DNA from: Ureibacillus acetophenoni
Lineage (GTDB): Bacteria; Bacillota; Bacilli; Bacillales_A; Planococcaceae
Assembly (NCBI RefSeq): GCF_900220965.1
Contig: NZ_OBQC01000005.1
Coordinates: 124,001 to 188,000 of the forward strand
DNA length: 64,000 nucleotides
Direction of reading: 5' to 3'
A program made the translations under genes and the position numbers. Shown piece by piece: positions 47,688-58,890 of this stretch. Numbering within the stretch: position 1 is the first letter of the stretch; every line of letters starts with the position of its first letter. A model generated the notes under the pieces. That model was not told the DNA's origin and did not search any database. It saw nothing but the letters and a program-made list of their open reading frames with translations.

Positions 47688-48000
47688 ATAGATACACTCC
47701 TTTAAATACTCATTCTATTTATCTATGAATATGAAAGATTTAGGATAAATGAATCGGCACTTTGTTAAATAAATACATAAAATTTTCGCCTCAAAGTAGT
47801 TAGCTCTTATTGGTAGGCATTACTTTAGATCGAAGTGTATCTTATATGTATGCTCTAGGGGTCTTATATATTTAGAATATTCAGTAAATATATTTTACCA
47901 AATTTAATGTTAACCTGTATAGCACTAGTCATAAATAATCTTTCAATATACTAATTTTTTGTTTTGTTAATTCGAAGCATTTGAGATGGATAGGAAAAAA

Positions 48001-48030
48001 AACTACTAATGGAAAATTCCATTAGTAGTT
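48001..48030 (-). terminator. Terminator at the far end of the purA ladder
   Basis: A 14-bp perfect stem (AACTACTAATGGAA and its complement, loop AA) with six Ts on the minus strand. Confidence 0.85.
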
Positions 48031-48038
48031 AGTTTCTA

Positions 48039-48525
48039 TTATTCCCAAATCTCTTTTACTACATTTGTTTGTTGCTGTCGCTTCTCTTTCGCACAGAACT
48101 AACGTGGTTAAAATAAAAACTCCTTAAGAAAGTCTTCCTAAGGAGTTAAAGTTGCTTATTTCCAAATTTCTCTTACCACGTTAGTTTGCACCTGTCGCAA
48201 GCTTTCGGTGCAGAACGAATAAGGTGTAGACTGCTTATAAAAATTTAAGTATAAACAGTTAATTTTTAATCCCATATAGGACTTACCACATTGGTTTGTT
48301 GCTGTCGCTTCTCTTTCGCACAGAACTAACGTGGTTAAAATAAAAACTCCTTAAGAAAGTCTTCCTAAGGAGTTAAAGTTGCTTATATCCAAATTTCTCT
48401 TACCACGTTAGTTTGCACCTGTCGCAAGCTTTCGGTGCAGAACGAATAAGGTGTAGACTGCTTATAAATATTTAAGTATAAACAGTTAATTTTTAATCCC
48501 AAATAGGACTTACCACGTTGGTTTG
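48039..48525. repeat. Tandem ladder of purA 3'-end copies
   Basis: Five minus-strand stretches encode QTNVV..IW. then a stop: 48493-48525 (the real purA end, [10 protein letters not shown]), 48383-48415 (QTNVVREIWI), 48266-48298 ([10 protein letters not shown]), 48156-48188 (QTNVVREIWK) and 48039-48071 (QTNVVKEIWE). Steps between them are 110, 117, 110 and 117 bp, so a 227-bp unit is duplicated. Each unit carries a terminator-like stem (AACTCCTTA/TAAGGAGTT at 48118-48147 and 48345-48374) and a TGCACC/GGTGCA hairpin around TGTCGCAAGCTTTC (48187-48212 and 48414-48439). The rest of 47688-48492 contains no gene. Confidence 0.85.
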
Positions 48526-49779
48526 CTCACGAGCAGGTCCTACTGAGAAGGTCATTAAGTTAATACCTGTTAGTTCAACGATGCGTTCAACATATTTTTG
48601 TGCATTTTCTGGTAGTTCTTCTAAAGTACGAACGCTTGTTATATCTTCTGACCAACCAGGTAGTTCTTCATACACTGGTTTACATGCCTCAAGTACATGT
48701 AAGCTAGCCGGATATTCAGTAATAATTTCTCCATTATATTCATAGGCAGTACAGATTTTAACTGTATCTAAGCCTGATAATACGTCTATAGAGTTTAGTG
48801 CTAAATCTGTGATACCACTCACACGGCGAGAATGGCGAACTACAACTGAGTCAAACCATCCAACACGGCGAGGACGTCCAGTAGTTGTACCATATTCACG
48901 ACCTACTTCACGAATGTGATGACCCATTTCATCAAATAACTCTGTTGGGAATGGTCCATCTCCAACGCGAGATGTATATGCTTTACAAACCCCAACAACA
49001 CGAGAAACGTGAGAAGGTCCAATACCCGTACCAGTTGTTACACCACCTGCAACTGGATTTGAAGAAGTAACGAATGGATAAGTTCCATGGTCAACATCTA
49101 ACATTACGCCTTGCGCACCTTCGAATAGAACGCGTCCACCATCATCTAATACGTCATTTAAAACTTTTGAAGTATCAGTCACGTATTTTGCTAGCTCTTG
49201 TCCGTAACCATAGTATTCTTCGAAGATATCTTCAAATTTTAATCCTTCCACTTCATAATACTTTTCAAAAAGACGGTTTTTCTTTTCTAAGTTCTCACGA
49301 AGTTTTTGTTCAAATACTTCACGCTCTAAAAGATCAGCTATTCGAATACCGATACGCGCAATTTTATCTTGATAACATGGACCAATACCTTTAATGGTTG
49401 TACCAATTTTTTGGTCACCACGAGATTCTTCATCTACTTTATCTTGATAGATATGATATGGAAGTATAACTTGCGCTCGATTTGAGATTCGTAAATTGGA
49501 TGTATCAATGCCACGGTCTTGTAAACCTTTTAATTCATTCATAAGGGATTTAGGATTAATGACCATTCCGTTACCCATTACGGACGTTTTTTCTTTATAA
49601 AAAATACCCGACGGAATTAAGTGCAGTTTATAAGTTTCTCCGCCTATTTTAATCGTATGGCCAGCGTTATCTCCACCTGAGAAACGTGCAATTACGTCTG
49701 CTTTTTTAGATAGGAAGTCTGTTATTTTTCCTTTACCCTCGTCTCCCCATTGTGTTCCAACAACTACTACAGATGTCAT
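48493..49779 (-). CDS. purA: Adenylosuccinate synthetase
   Basis: Purine biosynthesis enzyme converting IMP, Asp and GTP to adenylosuccinate. 428 residues, normal length. GTP site [11 protein letters not shown] with catalytic Asp and, later, [10 protein letters not shown]-site segments [12 protein letters not shown] and [23 protein letters not shown]-terminal [13 protein letters not shown]. Preceded by a good promoter and a leader of about 100 nt. The 3' end is followed by the repeat ladder. Confidence 0.98.
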   Translation of the reverse strand: MTSVVVVGTQWGDEGKGKITDFLSKKADVIARFSGGDNAGHTIKIGGETYKLHLIPSGIFYKEKTSVMGNGMVINPKSLMNELKGLQDRGIDTSNLRISNRAQVILPYHIYQDKVDEESRGDQKIGTTIKGIGPCYQDKIARIGIRIADLLEREVFEQKLRENLEKKNRLFEKYYEVEGLKFEDIFEEYYGYGQELAKYVTDTSKVLNDVLDDGGRVLFEGAQGVMLDVDHGTYPFVTSSNPVAGGVTTGTGIGPSHVSRVVGVCKAYTSRVGDGPFPTELFDEMGHHIREVGREYGTTTGRPRRVGWFDSVVVRHSRRVSGITDLALNSIDVLSGLDTVKICTAYEYNGEIITEYPASLHVLEACKPVYEELPGWSEDITSVRTLEELPENAQKYVERIVELTGINLMTFSVGPAREQTNVVSPIWD

Positions 49780-49885
49780 ATGAGCACCTCCGTAGACGCA
49801 AATTTGCGCCCTTTATATATACCTAATATCAAATATCATAATTCGTTTTATTCAACCCATTTATTAACTTTTATCAAACACAAAC

Positions 49886-49914
49886 ATTGTAACAATGATT
49901 ACTATCGTAGTCAA
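49886..49914 (-). promoter_or_regulatory. Sigma-A promoter of purA
   Basis: On the minus strand, TTGACT, 17-bp spacer, TACAAT. No PurR box was found close by. Confidence 0.7.
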
Positions 49915-49928
49915 TGAAGAACGTAAAA

Positions 49929-49972
49929 AAACACGAACATACTAATATACTAAATTAGAAATGTTCGTGTTT
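49929..49972 (-). terminator. Terminator of the yybS-gdpP-rplI-dnaC operon
   Basis: A 12-bp stem AAACACGAACAT/ATGTTCGTGTTT with a 20-nt loop and a T-rich tail on the minus strand, 16 nt after dnaC. Confidence 0.88.
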
Positions 49973-49988
49973 CTATTAACTTTGTTTA

Positions 49989-51353
49989 TTATTCTCTCAT
50001 AGGCTCGCCACCAGGATGTTGCGACCAATCAATATTAATAAATTTATTAAACTCTTTTTTAAATGCAAGGGTAACAGTACCTGTTGGACCGTTACGTTGC
50101 TTAGCAATGATGATTTCAATCATATTTTTGTTTTCACTTTCTTTATCATAGTAGTCATCACGATAAAGGAAGGCAACGATATCCGCATCTTGCTCAATAC
50201 TTCCCGATTCACGAATATCACTCATCATTGGACGTTTATCTTGCCTTTGTTCAACACCACGTGATAACTGAGATAAAGCAATAACAGGTACTTTCAATTC
50301 ACGGGCTAATGCTTTTAGTGATCGTGAAATTTCGGATACCTCTTGTTGACGGTTTTCTCCTGGTTTTCCACTTCCTTGGATTAACTGTAGGTAGTCAATT
50401 AATATCATCCCAAGGCCGTGCTCTTGTGCGAGACGTCGACATTTTGCTCTTAATTCACTAACTCGTACCCCTGGCGTATCATCGATAAAAATCCCTGAAT
50501 TCGATAAGCTACCCATAGCCATTGTTAACTTACCCCAGTCTTCTGTGCTTAAAGCACCTGTACGTAAAGCTTGGGCATCAATATTTCCTTCCGCGCAGAG
50601 TAAACGCATAACTAACTGTTCGGCTCCCATTTCAAGTGAGAAAATAGCTACATTTTCACCGGCTCTTATAGCAACATTTTGCGCAATGTTAAGGGCAAAT
50701 GCCGTTTTCCCTACGGATGGTCGGGCAGCAACAATAATTAAATCGTTACGTTGGAACCCAGCAGTCATTTTATCTAAATCTTTAAACCCTGTAGGAATTC
50801 CTGTAACATCACCTTTTCTATTTTGAAGCTGTTCAATATTATCGTACGTATTTACGAGTACATCTTTAATATGTTTGAAGTCTCCCGCGTTTTTACGAGA
50901 AGCAACTTCCATGACCTTTTTTTCAGCTTCAGAAAGCAGTGCTTCTACTTCATCTTCTCTCGTGTAGCCATCTTCAACAATACTTGTAGCAACACGGATT
51001 AGACGACGTAGAATGGACTTTTCTTCTACGATTTTTGCATAATGACCAACGTTTGCAGCTGTTGGTACAGCATTTGCAAGTTCTGCTAAATAGGAAAGTC
51101 CACCAACATCTTCAAGCTCTTTTTTACTAGATAATTCTTCTGTTAACGTAACTAAATCAATTGGTTTTCCTTGATCGCTTAAATCAAGCATCGTTTGGAA
51201 AATCATTTGATGACTAATCCGATAAAAATCTTGCGGAATTAATATCTCAGAGGCAGTAATTAATGCAGTTGGATCTAAAAAGATTGCACCTAATACAGAC
51301 TGCTCTGCTTCATGATTGTGAGGCGGAATCCGATCCATCATGGTATCAGTCAT
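49989..51353 (-). CDS. dnaC: Replicative DNA helicase
   Basis: DnaB-type hexameric fork helicase (DnaC in Bacillus). 454 residues; N-terminal primase-binding domain beginning PPHNHEAEQSVLGAIF, Walker A ARPSVGKTAF, Walker B LILIDYLQLIQG and Arg finger region ALSQLSRGVEQR. The gene follows rplI after 12 bp in the same operon. No intein. Confidence 0.98.
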   Translation of the reverse strand: MTDTMMDRIPPHNHEAEQSVLGAIFLDPTALITASEILIPQDFYRISHQMIFQTMLDLSDQGKPIDLVTLTEELSSKKELEDVGGLSYLAELANAVPTAANVGHYAKIVEEKSILRRLIRVATSIVEDGYTREDEVEALLSEAEKKVMEVASRKNAGDFKHIKDVLVNTYDNIEQLQNRKGDVTGIPTGFKDLDKMTAGFQRNDLIIVAARPSVGKTAFALNIAQNVAIRAGENVAIFSLEMGAEQLVMRLLCAEGNIDAQALRTGALSTEDWGKLTMAMGSLSNSGIFIDDTPGVRVSELRAKCRRLAQEHGLGMILIDYLQLIQGSGKPGENRQQEVSEISRSLKALARELKVPVIALSQLSRGVEQRQDKRPMMSDIRESGSIEQDADIVAFLYRDDYYDKESENKNMIEIIIAKQRNGPTGTVTLAFKKEFNKFINIDWSQHPGGEPMRE

Positions 51354-51365
51354 ACCATTCTCTCC

Positions 51366-51812
51366 TTACGCTTCTTCTGTTACGTGTACTTTTAAAGTTG
51401 CTTTTACTTCTTGGTGAAGTTTAACTGGGATATTTGAATAACCTAATGAGCGAATTCCTTCGCCTTCCATTTTACGTTTATCAATTTTAATACCATGTGC
51501 TTTTTGAAGTGCGTCTGCAATTTGCTTCGTTGATACTGAACCAAATAATTTTCCACCTTCACCAGACTTCGCTTTAATTTCCACTGTCAGCTGCTCTAAT
51601 TTTTCTTTTAAATCTTTTGCTGCTTGTAATTCAGCTGCAGCATTTTTTTCCTCTAATTTCTTCTGACCTTCTAATTGGCTTAAAGCTTGTTTAGAAGCTT
51701 CTACCGCATAGCCGTTTTTAATTAAGAAGTTTTGTGCATAACCATCTGCCACGTTTTTTACTTCGCCTTTTTTCCCTTTTCCTTTAACATCCTTCAAAAA
51801 AACTACTTTCAT
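51366..51812 (-). CDS. rplI: 50S ribosomal protein L9
   Basis: 148 residues. Starts [19 protein letters not shown] with the family [13 protein letters not shown] motif, a long central helix and the C-terminal RNA-binding lobe. Overlaps the gdpP stop by 4 bp. Confidence 0.97.
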   Translation of the reverse strand: MKVVFLKDVKGKGKKGEVKNVADGYAQNFLIKNGYAVEASKQALSQLEGQKKLEEKNAAAELQAAKDLKEKLEQLTVEIKAKSGEGGKLFGSVSTKQIADALQKAHGIKIDKRKMEGEGIRSLGYSNIPVKLHQEVKATLKVHVTEEA

Positions 51813-53782
51813 TCCTCATTACTCCCTTCATATAACTCAATAATTGCTTTTTTCAATAACTGAATCGCTTCAGTAATCGTTTCAACTTCAATCTGGCAAG
51901 CCGCATTCGTTAAATGCCCGCCGCCTCCAAGTTTCTCCATTATTAGCTGAACGTTAATTTCTCCAAGTGATCTTGCACTAATCCCTATTAAACCATCAGG
52001 ACGATGTGCAATAACAAATGATGCAGATACATCCTTCATGGCAAGTAGGATATCTGCTGTTTGTGCAATGAGTACTGTATCATAGAATCGACTTTCTTCA
52101 CCGTGAGCTATAGCCATTCCAGGGTACACAAATTCAACAGTTTGAATTATTTTTGATCGTTCGATATATGTGTTTACATCCTCTTTTAGTAAACGTTGAA
52201 CTAAAACTGTATCTGCACCATATGTTCTTAAATAGGATGCAGCTTCAAATGTTCTTGCTCCAGTTCGAAGAGTAAAGCTTTTAGTATCAACAATAATACC
52301 AGAAAGAAGCGCAGTTGCCTCAAGTTTCGATATTCTATTATTTTCTGGCTGGTATTCTAATAGCTCTGTTACTAGTTCACACGTTGAGGAAGCATATGGT
52401 TCCATATAGACAAGGGTTGGATTTGATATAAAATCTTCCCCTCTGCGATGATGGTCGATAATTACAACTTTTTCACAGTCTTTAACAAGGTTTTCATCAA
52501 TCACTAGACTTGGTTTATGCGTATCGACCACGACTAATAACGATTTTTCAGTCATTTTTGCTCTTGCTTCTTCAGGTGATATAAAATTCTCATAGACTTC
52601 GGGGCTTTTTTCAATCTCATTAAATAAGCGACTCACACTACCATTTAACTCATCAAAATTTACAATAATGTAGCCTTTGACTTTGTTTTTTTCAACCATC
52701 TTACGGACTCCCATACTCGCACCAATGGAATCCATATCAGGATTTTTATGCCCCATAATAAACACTTGGTCACTTTCCTGAATAAGATCTTGCAAGGCAT
52801 GGGAAATCACTCTTGCTCTTACACGAGTTCGCTTCTCAACTGGATTTGTCTTTCCACCGTAGAACTTCAATTTACCATTAGGTTGCTTAATCGCAATTTG
52901 ATCTCCTCCACGGCCTAATACTAAATCCAAGCTTGACTGTGCTAGTTCGCCTAGTTTAATAAGTGATGAGGAACCTGCTCCAACACCAATACTTAATGTT
53001 AATGAAAGATTTTTTTGTGACGTTTTTTCACGTATGTCATCTAAAATAGCAAATTTCCCTTTTTCAATTTCACTTAAGATGGATTCATTTAGAATAGCTA
53101 AAAATCGATCTGAAGAGATTCGTTTAACATATATTCCATATGTAGCTGCCCATTCATTAATAATCGAAGTAACTAATGTATTCGTTAAACTTCTCGTTTG
53201 GTCATCCATTCCTTGTGTAATTTCATCATAGTTATCGATAAATAATATTGCGATCACTGTACGATCTGCATAATATTTTTTTTCAATTTGTAATTGTTCA
53301 GTAACATCAAAGAAATATAACAGTCTTTCTGTTTGTTTATAGATGACTTGATATTTTCTCTCACCAATTGAAACAATGAATTCGTGTTTTTCATCTGTCT
53401 TTAGTAATTGACGTAAATCATCTGACAGTGAGAAAACTTCTTCTCCTAACAGGCTATCTACATTAAGAATGTTTAGCATAAATGGATTTGCCCATTCAAT
53501 GTGATATTTATCGTTAATAAGTAATATCCCTATCGGCATTTCTAATAGGGCTTCTTCGCCTACTTTTTTCAACCGATGTGATAGGGATTCAATATATTTT
53601 TCTATGTTTTCAAATGTTTTCTTTTCAACTGTCCATGCATAGACAATGCCAATCGCCATAACTATTGCGACGATAATTCCAATCCAAATATTCCAAGTGA
53701 GTAATAAAATTACTGCTAGTAATCCAATGATCGATAAATACAGAAGTGGATGTCGTATCGGTCTTTTCTTATAAGTATCCAT
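51809..53782 (-). CDS. gdpP: Cyclic-di-AMP phosphodiesterase
   Basis: Membrane enzyme that hydrolyses c-di-AMP to pApA. Two N-terminal helices (about 12-50), a PAS domain (about 75-160), a degenerate GGDEF domain (about 170-300), and DHH/DHHA1 domains. Metal motifs [20 protein letters not shown] and IIDHHRRG are intact. 657 residues is normal. The start ATG is behind GGAGCTGATC. Coupled to rplI. Confidence 0.97.
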   Translation of the reverse strand: MDTYKKRPIRHPLLYLSIIGLLAVILLLTWNIWIGIIVAIVMAIGIVYAWTVEKKTFENIEKYIESLSHRLKKVGEEALLEMPIGILLINDKYHIEWANPFMLNILNVDSLLGEEVFSLSDDLRQLLKTDEKHEFIVSIGERKYQVIYKQTERLLYFFDVTEQLQIEKKYYADRTVIAILFIDNYDEITQGMDDQTRSLTNTLVTSIINEWAATYGIYVKRISSDRFLAILNESILSEIEKGKFAILDDIREKTSQKNLSLTLSIGVGAGSSSLIKLGELAQSSLDLVLGRGGDQIAIKQPNGKLKFYGGKTNPVEKRTRVRARVISHALQDLIQESDQVFIMGHKNPDMDSIGASMGVRKMVEKNKVKGYIIVNFDELNGSVSRLFNEIEKSPEVYENFISPEEARAKMTEKSLLVVVDTHKPSLVIDENLVKDCEKVVIIDHHRRGEDFISNPTLVYMEPYASSTCELVTELLEYQPENNRISKLEATALLSGIIVDTKSFTLRTGARTFEAASYLRTYGADTVLVQRLLKEDVNTYIERSKIIQTVEFVYPGMAIAHGEESRFYDTVLIAQTADILLAMKDVSASFVIAHRPDGLIGISARSLGEINVQLIMEKLGGGGHLTNAACQIEVETITEAIQLLKKAIIELYEGSNEE

Positions 53783-53794
53783 GTGATCAGCTCC

Positions 53795-54739
53795 TTACTT
53801 CTGAATCTTATCTTTCACTAGCGAGCGAATGTCGAAACCTAAATCCACTATTCCAACTAAGATAACAAAGTTATATAAAGGAATTGCCAATAGGATAACA
53901 AGAACTTTTAAAAAGTTAGTTACTTTGATTTTTTTATCTAATAGATACAGGATAAATGAAAGACCTTGAATTGTTAGTAATACCCATAAAATCATATTTA
54001 GGTTTAAACAAATAACATATAGTGTTGTACCAATTTCAGGTTTTAAAAATAAACTAATAGACAATACAATTAAGTAATACCAAAGAATAGAGCGCGGAAG
54101 TCTTAAATCCTTTAATGCACTAAATTTTGGTACGACTACACCTAGTCTTCTTAAAATTGGTAAGTTAATCGAAATGATAATAAACGCTAATGCAAATGCA
54201 GCTAATGTAACTGATGCAGGAATTGTTGTTTCCAATGTAACAAAAAATAAATCTAGAGTTTCTTCTGTCAATGCAGATTGTCCTGTCATACTTTGCGTAA
54301 GTTTCAAAGATTGCTCATAACTAGTACGCATCATTTGCATAGACTGTTCAATAAAGTCGAATTCAAACAACTTTAAAGTTATTAAATAATCAATTGCAAA
54401 AGTAATTAAAACCGTCAGACCTGTTGACATTAAAATAAATAATTTGCTTTTCTTCAGTTTTAATGAAATCCCTATGACAACCCCTATTGATGCAAAGATC
54501 AAAGAGAAAGGTAGTATAAGCAATCCACCTATAAAGAAAGTTAGAAAGCAAGCAATAATAGCAACAAATATTGATTGATTTCGGTCATAATTTGCGCTAT
54601 ACCAAGCGAGTGGCAATGGTGCAAATAATGTAGCAATAATGCTTACAAGAGGCACGTATAATGCAACTGCGATTAATACTACAAATAGGGCAACCATCAT
54701 TGCACCTTGAGCAAGCCCCTTAGTTTTATTATTCGGCAT
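53795..54739 (-). CDS. yybS: YybS family membrane protein (DUF2232)
   Basis: A 314-residue polytopic membrane protein with about eight helices, similar to S-component-like DUF2232 proteins. Always found before gdpP in Bacillales. Role unknown. Its stop lies 12 bp before gdpP, so it leads the operon. Confidence 0.88.
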   Translation of the reverse strand: MPNNKTKGLAQGAMMVALFVVLIAVALYVPLVSIIATLFAPLPLAWYSANYDRNQSIFVAIIACFLTFFIGGLLILPFSLIFASIGVVIGISLKLKKSKLFILMSTGLTVLITFAIDYLITLKLFEFDFIEQSMQMMRTSYEQSLKLTQSMTGQSALTEETLDLFFVTLETTIPASVTLAAFALAFIIISINLPILRRLGVVVPKFSALKDLRLPRSILWYYLIVLSISLFLKPEIGTTLYVICLNLNMILWVLLTIQGLSFILYLLDKKIKVTNFLKVLVILLAIPLYNFVILVGIVDLGFDIRSLVKDKIQK

Positions 54740-54903
54740 TTAAAACCTTCCTTTTATTAAGTTCAGATATATATTCATTCGTATATTGTATCACTTTTTC
54801 TACTATTGGACAAAAATGCGGGCATTAGGATTTTGGTGAGAAAATGTACCAAAGTATTATATATCCCTATGTTAAATATTATATATAGCATCACCTTAAA
54901 ATG

Positions 54904-54955
54904 AAAAAAGACTCCAAATAGTCGCATATTCGACTATATTGGGGTCTCTTCTTTT
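54904..54955 (-). terminator. Terminator of the chemoreceptor gene
   Basis: An extended hairpin whose core is ATAGTCG/CGACTAT, with outer AGACTCC/GGGGTCT pairing and T-rich on the minus strand. Confidence 0.75.
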
Positions 54956-55013
54956 TCGGAATAGATTTATTTACCTTATGTAGCTACAAATACATATCTC
55001 TTTTTTTCTTCAA

Positions 55014-56705
55014 CTACAGCTTAAATTTATGAACTAATTCATTAAGTTTTTCAGCCAACTGTGACAGATCATTTGCGCTGTTAGATATTTCATCCATTGA
55101 GCTACTAATTTGTTGAGTTGATGCAGAAGTTTGTTCTACGCCCGCTGCTGATTCTTCTGATATAGCAGCAATTTCTGAAATATAACTATTCATTTTTTCA
55201 CTGTCTGTTGTAATGCTAGCTAAATTCTCTGAAACAGTATTAATAGTATTAGCCATCTCTAAGATACTTGAGTTTATGCCAGCAAATGTTTTCTCTGTAG
55301 TTTCTATTTGAGTTGTTCCTAGTAAAACTTCTTTATATCCTTCTTGTAAAGCCGATGTAACTAAACTTGTTTCATTTTGAATACCAGTTACTATTTCAGT
55401 AATATCTGTGATAGATCTAGATACTTGTTCTGCCAGTTTTCTTACTTCATCAGCTACTACCGCGAAGCTTTTACCATGTTCTCCCGCTCGTGCTGCTTCA
55501 ATTGCAGCATTTAGAGCTAAGAGATTCGTTTGATCTGCAATTTCGTGAATAACAGAAATCAATTTCGTGATTTCTTGCGCTTTAACGTCTAAGCCTTGTA
55601 CCTTTTGAACGGACTCTTGAACGATTTGGTCAATCTTATTCATCTGCTCATTCGAAGACTTCATTAATTGACTACCTTCACCAGTCATTCGAATAACCTC
55701 ATTTGAAGAATCCTGAACAGCTTCCCCCATTGTATTTGCATTTTGAATGGATGTTGAAAATGAACCCATAAGGGTAGCTAATTCACTGGCAGTTCTTGCT
55801 TCTGATTCTGTACCAGCAGCTAATTCCTGCATAGTAGCAGCGATTTGTTCCGAACCGGAATTTACTTCATCTGCAGATTGACTTAATTCTTCACTTTGAC
55901 CTGTTATTGAACCTGAAACAACGTTTATTTCTGTTAATAATTCACGAATACTATTATTCATGTCGTTCGTTGCATCAACAAGTTGTCCTACTTCGTCTTG
56001 TGATTTAACTTCTAACGGCTCATTACTTAGATCACCTGATGCTATTAACTTCATACGGTCCATAACTTTTATTATAGGTCTTGTAATGATGTTGGAAGTA
56101 ATATACGCTGCAGCTAAACTAACTACAATTACCAATATAGGAACAATCGTAGATATAAACAATGTACGTTCGCCATTCTCAATGACTGCTGCCTCAGCTG
56201 CAATTATAGAATCTCTACTTTCCTTGGCCAATTGATCATACCCAGCTAAAAGTTCCCGTACTACCGTATCTTTACTAGCTAAGTTTTCTCTAGCTAAATC
56301 AATATTCCCCTTTTCATACTCCTCAAAGACATCACTTGCGACGTACGTACGCCAATCTACAGTCTTTTTAATTAATTCATCAAATTCTTCAGAAGCACCT
56401 ATTTCTCGAATTGTTGCTTCTAGTTGTTTTCCCTGTTCTGTATATTCATTGAATCGGTCTTTATAGTCACCACCAAATAGAACATATCCACGGGCTGTTG
56501 AAATTCGATTCGCGATTGTTGTAGCCATTTCCTGGTTTGCAATCATAACTGGAAGCTCTTTTTCTACGATATTACGCGCTTCCTCATTACTCTTAACGAT
56601 TACTGAATAATTATAAACACCGTATAATACGATTAATAATATAACTAATGAAAACCCAAATAGAATTTTCATCCTTATACTTTTAAATGAAAAACCTTTC
56701 TTCAC
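55014..56705 (-). CDS. Methyl-accepting chemotaxis protein
   Basis: A 563-residue receptor: TM1 about 12-32, a four-helix-bundle ligand domain, TM2 about 183-203, HAMP, then the signalling domain with the hairpin tip [22 protein letters not shown] and methylation helices. It signals to CheA/CheW. No other chemotaxis genes are nearby. It sits between yybS and rpsR, an insertion relative to the B. subtilis order. Confidence 0.95.
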   Translation of the reverse strand: MKKGFSFKSIRMKILFGFSLVILLIVLYGVYNYSVIVKSNEEARNIVEKELPVMIANQEMATTIANRISTARGYVLFGGDYKDRFNEYTEQGKQLEATIREIGASEEFDELIKKTVDWRTYVASDVFEEYEKGNIDLARENLASKDTVVRELLAGYDQLAKESRDSIIAAEAAVIENGERTLFISTIVPILVIVVSLAAAYITSNIITRPIIKVMDRMKLIASGDLSNEPLEVKSQDEVGQLVDATNDMNNSIRELLTEINVVSGSITGQSEELSQSADEVNSGSEQIAATMQELAAGTESEARTASELATLMGSFSTSIQNANTMGEAVQDSSNEVIRMTGEGSQLMKSSNEQMNKIDQIVQESVQKVQGLDVKAQEITKLISVIHEIADQTNLLALNAAIEAARAGEHGKSFAVVADEVRKLAEQVSRSITDITEIVTGIQNETSLVTSALQEGYKEVLLGTTQIETTEKTFAGINSSILEMANTINTVSENLASITTDSEKMNSYISEIAAISEESAAGVEQTSASTQQISSSMDEISNSANDLSQLAEKLNELVHKFKL

Positions 56706-56939
56706 TACTCCTACTCCGTTTCTTTAAAATTTGTATACAAATATTATCTAATATTAACAATTGTTACATATCATTTTTACTAAATCAATGGTACTAATTT
56801 GATAAAGTCAGAGCGTTTTAGTAATGAAACTTTACTTACGTAGGTATTTTTGACTAAAAAAATAGATTGAATTGATGTTGAATTAGTCTACTTTACTATA
56901 AATATTACTTAAAGGGTTTTTATAATTTTTTGGCAACAA

Positions 56940-56980
56940 AAAAAACACACCAAAGTTTTTACACTTTGATGTGCTTTGTT
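56940..56980 (-). terminator. Terminator of the rpsF-ssb-rpsR operon
   Basis: Stem CACACCAAAG/CTTTGATGTG with one mismatch, followed by a T-run on the minus strand, 7 nt after rpsR. Confidence 0.8.
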
Positions 56981-56986
56981 TACATC

Positions 56987-57223
56987 TTATTTATCTTCAG
57001 CTACGAATGGAAGAAGTGCCATAATACGAGCACGTTTAATAGCTGTAGTTAATTTACGTTGGTATTTTGCACTTGTACCAGTTACGCGACGAGGAAGAAT
57101 TTTTCCACGTTCAGAGATGAACTTTTTAAGTAAATCAACATCTTTATAATCGATTGTAGTAATGTTGTTTGAAGTGAAGTAACAAACTTTACGGCGTTTG
57201 CGGCCTCCGCGACGTTGTGCCAT
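56987..57223 (-). CDS. rpsR: 30S ribosomal protein S18
   Basis: 78 residues: [16 protein letters not shown] start, then [20 protein letters not shown] and [13 protein letters not shown], all typical. Third gene of the operon, behind AAAGGAGGAG. Confidence 0.98.
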   Translation of the reverse strand: MAQRRGGRKRRKVCYFTSNNITTIDYKDVDLLKKFISERGKILPRRVTGTSAKYQRKLTTAIKRARIMALLPFVAEDK

Positions 57224-57284
57224 TTACTTTCTCCTCCTTTATAAGTTTTTAACTAGCGTATTTCGTCCTACACTAGTGATTGAA

Positions 57285-57830
57285 TTAGAATGGTAAGTCA
57301 TCTTCAGAGACTTCAATTGGTCCTTTGCTTGAAGCAAATGGATCCTCATCCATTCTTGTATAATTTTGCTGGTTTTGAGGTTGTTGATAAGAAGCAAACG
57401 GATCCTGTTGTGGTTGGTTACCAAATTGCGGTTGGCTTGTACCATATCCAGGTTGATTGCCGTATGATGGCTGCGCTCCATACTGTTGTTGCGGTGCACC
57501 TGCACCTCCACTACGAGGTTCTAAGAACTGTACTGAGTCTGCAACTACATCTGTTGTATAAACGCGTTTTCCGTCTTGGCCTTCAAAACTGCCTGTCTGA
57601 ATACGCCCTTCAACTCCAATCAAACTTCCTTTTCTCATAAAGTTTGCTAAGTTTTCAGCTTGTTTTCTCCAAGCGATACAGCCAATGAAATCCGCTTCAC
57701 GTTCACCTGATTGGCTAGAAAATGTTCGGTTTACAGCAACTGTAAAACGAGTCATTGGAATGCCACTTGGTGTATAGCGTAACTCTGGATCTTTCGTTAG
57801 TCTTCCAACTAAAACGACACGGTTAATCAT
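57285..57830 (-). CDS. ssb: Single-stranded DNA-binding protein
   Basis: 181 residues. OB fold (MINRVVLVGRLTKDPELRYT to about 105), a Gln/Gly/Pro/Tyr-rich linker and the acidic partner-binding tip DDLPF. ATG 57830 follows AGGAGG at normal spacing; a TTG three codons upstream overlaps it. Lies between rpsF and rpsR as usual. Confidence 0.97.
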   Translation of the reverse strand: MINRVVLVGRLTKDPELRYTPSGIPMTRFTVAVNRTFSSQSGEREADFIGCIAWRKQAENLANFMRKGSLIGVEGRIQTGSFEGQDGKRVYTTDVVADSVQFLEPRSGGAGAPQQQYGAQPSYGNQPGYGTSQPQFGNQPQQDPFASYQQPQNQQNYTRMDEDPFASSKGPIEVSEDDLPF

Positions 57831-57877
57831 CTTATACAACCTCCTTTTTTCAGCATTTTTGTATATTTCAATAATTA

Positions 57878-58165
57878 TTAAGCGTCTAAACGAACTGCGA
57901 TGTGACGAATAACGTCTTCAGTAATGTTAGCAATACGAGTGTACTCATCGATAGCTTCGTTACCAGCGTTTACTTTCACGATTTGGTAGTAACCTTCGCG
58001 TAAGTCGTTGATTTCGTAAGCTAAGCGGCGTTTACCCCACTCTTTTGCTTCGATGATTTCTGCACCATTTGAAGTTAAAGCGTCAGTTAAGCGATCTACA
58101 ACAGCTTTTTTAGCTTCGTCTTCAATGTTTGGGCGAATGATGTACATTAATTCATACTTTCTCAT
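57878..58165 (-). CDS. rpsF: 30S ribosomal protein S6
   Basis: 95 residues: [20 protein letters not shown], then [21 protein letters not shown], and a C-terminus RHIAVRLDA. First gene of the operon, behind AAGGAGGTG. Confidence 0.98.
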   Translation of the reverse strand: MRKYELMYIIRPNIEDEAKKAVVDRLTDALTSNGAEIIEAKEWGKRRLAYEINDLREGYYQIVKVNAGNEAIDEYTRIANITEDVIRHIAVRLDA

Positions 58166-58194
58166 CTTTATTTTGCACCTCCTTATGGACTTTG

Positions 58195-58215
58195 GCTCAC
58201 CTAATTTTAGGGAGC
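58195..58215 (-). promoter_or_regulatory. Hairpin in the rpsF leader
   Basis: In the mRNA, GCTC-CCTAA and TTAGG-GAGC pair around AA with one extra U. It lies between promoter and rpsF ribosome site. S6:S18 autoregulatory leaders are known, but I cannot match this one to that motif with certainty. Confidence 0.35.
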
Positions 58216-58250
58216 AAGGAGTGAATAATTTTATTTACTCACATCTACGA

Positions 58251-58279
58251 ATTGTAACATAGAACATATTTTCTTGCAA
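58251..58279 (-). promoter_or_regulatory. Sigma-A promoter of rpsF operon
   Basis: On the minus strand, TTGCAA, 17-bp spacer, TACAAT, about 85 bp before the rpsF start. Confidence 0.65.
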
Positions 58280-58344
58280 GAGAGAATATCGAATCCCATT
58301 CACTATTAAATTTAGTTATAATAAAACAATAGGAGGTGGAAGTT

Positions 58345-58890
58345 GTGAATGAGCTATCAAATCCTCATATTATTGAATTAGATATGAAGAAAATGGCTAG
58401 AGCAAATCTTTGGGCTACTTTATGGTTAACTATTCTTTTTATCATTATTAATAATCTTATCCATCAAAGGTTCTCACTATCTATTACCTTTTGGACTTTT
58501 ATAGTGTTTGTAATTGGTTATGTATTATTAATTGCCCTACATGAAATTTTCCATTTAATTGGTTTTGTTTTGTTCGGTAAAGTGAAGATTAAAGAGCTAG
58601 ATTATGGAGTAAATCTCAAACTAGGTGTTGCTTATGCGACAACGACTAAACCATTAGAAAATCACATCATGAGAAAAGCATTAATGCTTCCTTTTTGGAC
58701 GACAGGTGTTTTACCTACTATAATCGGTTTTTATGTAGATTCGTATTTAATCGTAATCCTTGGAGCATTCTTAATAGCTGGAGCAGTTGGTGACTTTTAT
58801 ATGTATAACGAGTTAAAAAAGTTCCCTAACAATAGTTTAGTAAAAGACGATCCTGAGTTACCCAAATTATATATATATCCAAATAATTAA
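58345..58890 (+). CDS. DUF3267 membrane metalloprotease-like protein
   Basis: A 181-residue membrane protein with about four helices. The second carries ALHEIFHLIGF, an HExxH motif typical of DUF3267 (site-2-protease-like). A following helix region WTTGVLPTIIGFY and the late GDFYMYNEL fit the family. The GTG at 58345 is 8 nt behind AGGAGG; an earlier GTG overlaps it. Substrate unknown. Confidence 0.82.
   Translation: MNELSNPHIIELDMKKMARANLWATLWLTILFIIINNLIHQRFSLSITFWTFIVFVIGYVLLIALHEIFHLIGFVLFGKVKIKELDYGVNLKLGVAYATTTKPLENHIMRKALMLPFWTTGVLPTIIGFYVDSYLIVILGAFLIAGAVGDFYMYNELKKFPNNSLVKDDPELPKLYIYPNN

Noticed and set aside
49780-49985. PurR box upstream of purA
   Set aside because: No convincing match to the PurBox was found near the promoter; only the CGAAC in the dnaC terminator resembles it.
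57239-57511. 90-codon minus-strand frame inside ssb
   Set aside because: A shadow frame of the Gln-rich ssb linker; no ribosome site, and ssb is certain.
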